A program made the position numbers and the translations under genes. Below, piece after piece: positions 33,594 to 35,730 of a stretch of DNA of 35,730 bases. Positions within the stretch are counted from its first letter, which is position 1. Every line of letters starts with the position of its first letter. Origin of the DNA: Betaproteobacteria bacterium (GTDB lineage Bacteria; Pseudomonadota; Gammaproteobacteria; Burkholderiales; Burkholderiaceae_C); the NCBI GenBank assembly GCA_025358155.1, contig JANYKR010000079.1, positions 1 through 35,730 on the forward strand. Reading direction: 5' to 3'. Below the pieces are notes generated by a model. That model was not told the DNA's origin. It worked only from the letters and a program-made list of their open reading frames with translations, and searched no databases.

Positions 33594-34133
33594 TTGTCCT
33601 CCCTGCTGCAACTGTCCCGCTTGATCGACTGGATCAGCGACAGGTTTGGATTCATCGCCAAATGGGCGATCTTCCTGGCCTGCCTCATCAGTGCCACCAA
33701 TGCGGTGGTGCGCTACATGGCCAATTACAGCTCCAACGCTTTCCTTGAGATCCAGTGGTATCTGTTTGGGGCGGCCGTGATGCTGGGCGCATCCCATGTG
33801 CTGCGGGTCAATGAGCACATCCGGGTCGACGTCCTGTACAGCCGCTACTCGGGGCGCACTCAGGCCCTGGTCGATCTGGCCGGCCTGCTGTTTTTCATGT
33901 TGCCGTCGATGGCGGTGATGATCAACTTTGCCTGGCCGCTGTTTGTCAAGATGTACCTCAGCGGCGAGGTATCTCAAAACGCTGGCGGCTTGATCCGTTG
34001 GCCTGCAATGCTGCTATTGCCCTTGGGCTTCGGGCTGTTGTTTGCACAAGGTGTGTCGGAGATCATCAAACGGGTGGCCTGGCTGACCAACCAGTACGAC
34101 GGTGAATTTCACTACGAGAAGCCGCTGCAATGA
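33594..34133 (+). CDS. TRAP transporter small membrane subunit (DctQ-like)
   Basis: This is a 179-residue four-helix inner-membrane protein of the DctQ family: AKWAIFLACLISATNAVVRY, EIQWYLFGAAVMLGASHVLRVNEHIRVDVLY and later helices. DctQ-type subunits hold the large permease and help dock the binding protein. I choose the TTG at 33594 because AGGAG lies five bases before it; the longer frame upstream runs through non-protein-like sequence. The gene ends in an ATGA overlap with the large subunit gene, so the two are coupled. No periplasmic DctP gene is inside the window; it may lie off the right edge or elsewhere. Confidence 0.9.
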   Translation: MSSLLQLSRLIDWISDRFGFIAKWAIFLACLISATNAVVRYMANYSSNAFLEIQWYLFGAAVMLGASHVLRVNEHIRVDVLYSRYSGRTQALVDLAGLLFFMLPSMAVMINFAWPLFVKMYLSGEVSQNAGGLIRWPAMLLLPLGFGLLFAQGVSEIIKRVAWLTNQYDGEFHYEKPLQ

Positions 34134-35656
34134 CGATGGACACTTTTGCGCCGCTGATGTTTGCAGGGCTGATTTTTGTCCTGGTCATCGGCTTCCCTGT
34201 CGCCTTTTCGCTCACCGCACTGGGCCTGGGTTGCGGTTACTACGCGGTCTGGATGGGCTGGTTTCCGGCCAGTTTCATGGGCAATCTGCCGCTCAACGTG
34301 TTCGGTATCTTGTCCAACGACCTGTTGTTGGCGGTCCCCTTCTTCACGCTGATGGGCACCATCCTCGAGCGCTGCGGGCTGGCCGAAGACATGCTCGATT
34401 CGATGGGCCAATTGTTTGGCCCGGTGCGCGGTGGTCTGGGCTACTCGGTCATCATCGTCGGCTTCATCCTGGGTGCCATCACCGGCACCGTGGCGGGCCA
34501 GGTGATCGCGATGGCCATGATCTCGCTGCCAGTGATGATGCGCTGGGGCTACAACATGCGCTATGCCACCGGCGTGCTGGCGGCCTCGGGCACCATCACC
34601 CAGCTGGTACCGCCGTCGCTGGTGCTGATCGTGCTGGCCGACCAGCTGGGCAAGCCGGTGGGCGACATGTACAAAGGCGCCTGGGGTCCGTCGATTCTGC
34701 AGGTGCTGCTGTTTGCGCTCTACACCTTCATGCTGTCGCGCATCAAGCCTTCGCATGTGCCAGGCGTGCCCAAGGAGGGCCGCACCCTGGTAGGTTGGGC
34801 GCTGTGGCGTAAGTGTCTGGCCGGCATCATCCCGTCAGCGGTACTGATCTTCACCGTGCTGGGCAGCATGGGCGGCTTGCCCGGCATCAGCGTGGCGATC
34901 GCCACCCCCACCGAGGCCGGTGCGATGGGCGCGGTGGGGGCCTTCATTCTGGCCGGGATGCACAAGCGCCTGACGATGGATCTGCTCAAGCAGGCTCTGC
35001 TCAGCACGATGCGCCTGACGGCAATGGTGGTCTTCATCCTGATCGGCTCGCGGGTGTTCTCACTGGTCTTCCAGGGCGTGGACGGCGGCATCTGGATCGA
35101 GCATATGCTGACGGGATTGCCAGGCGGTCAGTTAGGCTTCCTGATCGCGGTCAACATCTTCATCTTTTTCCTGGCCTTCTTTCTCGACTTTTTTGAGATC
35201 GCCTTCATCATCATTCCCTTCCTGGCCCCGGTGGCGGCCAAGCTGGGCATCGACCTGATCTGGTTTGGCGTGATGATTTGCGTGAACATGCAGACCAGCT
35301 TCATGCACCCGCCCTTCGGGTTTGCGTTGTTCTACCTGCGAGGCATCGCAGATACCCTGTACAAAAACAAGGCACTGCCGCGCAAGGTCGAGTCGAGCGA
35401 CATCTACATGGGAGCCATCCCTTTCATCGCGATCCAGTTGTTGCTGGTCGGCATCGTCATCTTCTTCCCGCAGACCGTGACCGTGTTTCTCGACAAGGAG
35501 GTGGTGCTTGATCTGGACAAAGCCAGCACCCAGCTGCAGCAAATGGGCAAGGATGCAGCCGGGCCGGCCGGCAACAGCGGCCAAACCGCCGACGACCGCA
35601 TGAAGAGCCTGATGGACCAGATCAAGAAGGACAACGACGCTGCGAAGAAACCTTGA
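34130..35656 (+). CDS. TRAP transporter large permease subunit (DctM-like)
   Basis: This is a 508-residue, many-helix permease that uses the sodium gradient to import an organic acid or related solute delivered by a periplasmic binding protein. It has DctM-family segments: VPFFTLMGTILERCGLAEDMLDS, GTVAGQVIAMAMISLPVM, ASGTITQLVPPSLVLIVLADQLG, ATPTEAGAMGAVGA and FMHPPFGFALFYLRG. The family is usually about 425-450 residues; the extra length comes partly from the end, where a hydrophilic tail of about 65 residues (from about 445) follows the last helix. The solute is unknown. It is translationally coupled to the small subunit gene. Confidence 0.93.
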   Translation: MTMDTFAPLMFAGLIFVLVIGFPVAFSLTALGLGCGYYAVWMGWFPASFMGNLPLNVFGILSNDLLLAVPFFTLMGTILERCGLAEDMLDSMGQLFGPVRGGLGYSVIIVGFILGAITGTVAGQVIAMAMISLPVMMRWGYNMRYATGVLAASGTITQLVPPSLVLIVLADQLGKPVGDMYKGAWGPSILQVLLFALYTFMLSRIKPSHVPGVPKEGRTLVGWALWRKCLAGIIPSAVLIFTVLGSMGGLPGISVAIATPTEAGAMGAVGAFILAGMHKRLTMDLLKQALLSTMRLTAMVVFILIGSRVFSLVFQGVDGGIWIEHMLTGLPGGQLGFLIAVNIFIFFLAFFLDFFEIAFIIIPFLAPVAAKLGIDLIWFGVMICVNMQTSFMHPPFGFALFYLRGIADTLYKNKALPRKVESSDIYMGAIPFIAIQLLLVGIVIFFPQTVTVFLDKEVVLDLDKASTQLQQMGKDAAGPAGNSGQTADDRMKSLMDQIKKDNDAAKKP

Positions 35657-35730
35657 GCGCGCGGCACGGTAGGCACCTTGGCTCGCTGAAGGGTAAGCGT
35701 TCCGCCAACCCATCTATCCCCAAGCTGCCG

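Noticed and set aside
33588-33598. Another GACA-N2-TTGTC match, like the FDH dyads
   Set aside because: It overlaps the ribosome site and TTG start of the dctQ-like gene and lacks the extended CG arms; eight or nine fixed bases can recur by chance in this length.

Overview
The window is high-GC, densely coded DNA with short gaps. Gene content points to a betaproteobacterium of the order Burkholderiales, probably near Comamonadaceae. The indicators are the formate dehydrogenase (FDH) cluster with DUF3305/DUF3306 partners, and genes resembling nikR, plsY, trpH-yciO and the TRAP transporter genes. This placement is an inference from gene families only. I saw no rRNA, tRNA, CRISPR array, insertion sequence or prophage.

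Region 1 (1-11782) is a molybdenum/tungsten formate dehydrogenase locus. On the minus strand are DUF3306 (cut by the left edge), DUF3305, a membrane sensor kinase and an NtrC-type response regulator. Divergent to them on the plus strand are a 70-residue Tat-signal protein, the catalytic subunit (active-site Cys, not selenocysteine), a four-cluster ferredoxin subunit, a small lipoprotein, the cytochrome b subunit, a small exported protein and fdhD. The complex should oxidise formate in the periplasm and send electrons to quinone. The response regulator lacks the GAFTGA loop needed to contact sigma-54. Two dyad-symmetric sites 22 bp apart lie just upstream of a sigma-70-like promoter in front of the operon. 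A 14-bp sequence with one difference recurs directly upstream of DUF3305. I propose this as the binding site of a local formate or respiratory regulon.

Region 2 (11834-17467) is mostly housekeeping: a PHP-family RNase/phosphatase and YciO pair, a membrane-anchored glutaredoxin-like protein, RidA, PlsY, a periplasmic copper chaperone, an unknown 121-residue protein, a J-domain/zinc-ribbon/PilZ fusion and a NikR-family regulator. The NikR-like protein has lost three of the four high-affinity nickel ligands.

Region 3 (17659-27556) holds a TonB-dependent receptor behind an AT-rich intergenic region with an inverted repeat, an orphan branched-chain-amino-acid-type binding protein, a small unknown ORF, YbaK, an aldo/keto reductase, a sulfurtransferase, an acyl-CoA synthetase and an HD-GYP-like protein whose HD residues are gone.

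Region 4 (27566-35656) holds a GNAT acetyltransferase, an alpha/beta hydrolase, UvrD helicase, a divergent exported protein of unknown function, GMP reductase and the two membrane subunits of a TRAP transporter. No intergenic stretch exceeds 300 bases unless the ORF at 21432-21737 is not a gene; then 21269-21803 holds only hairpins.
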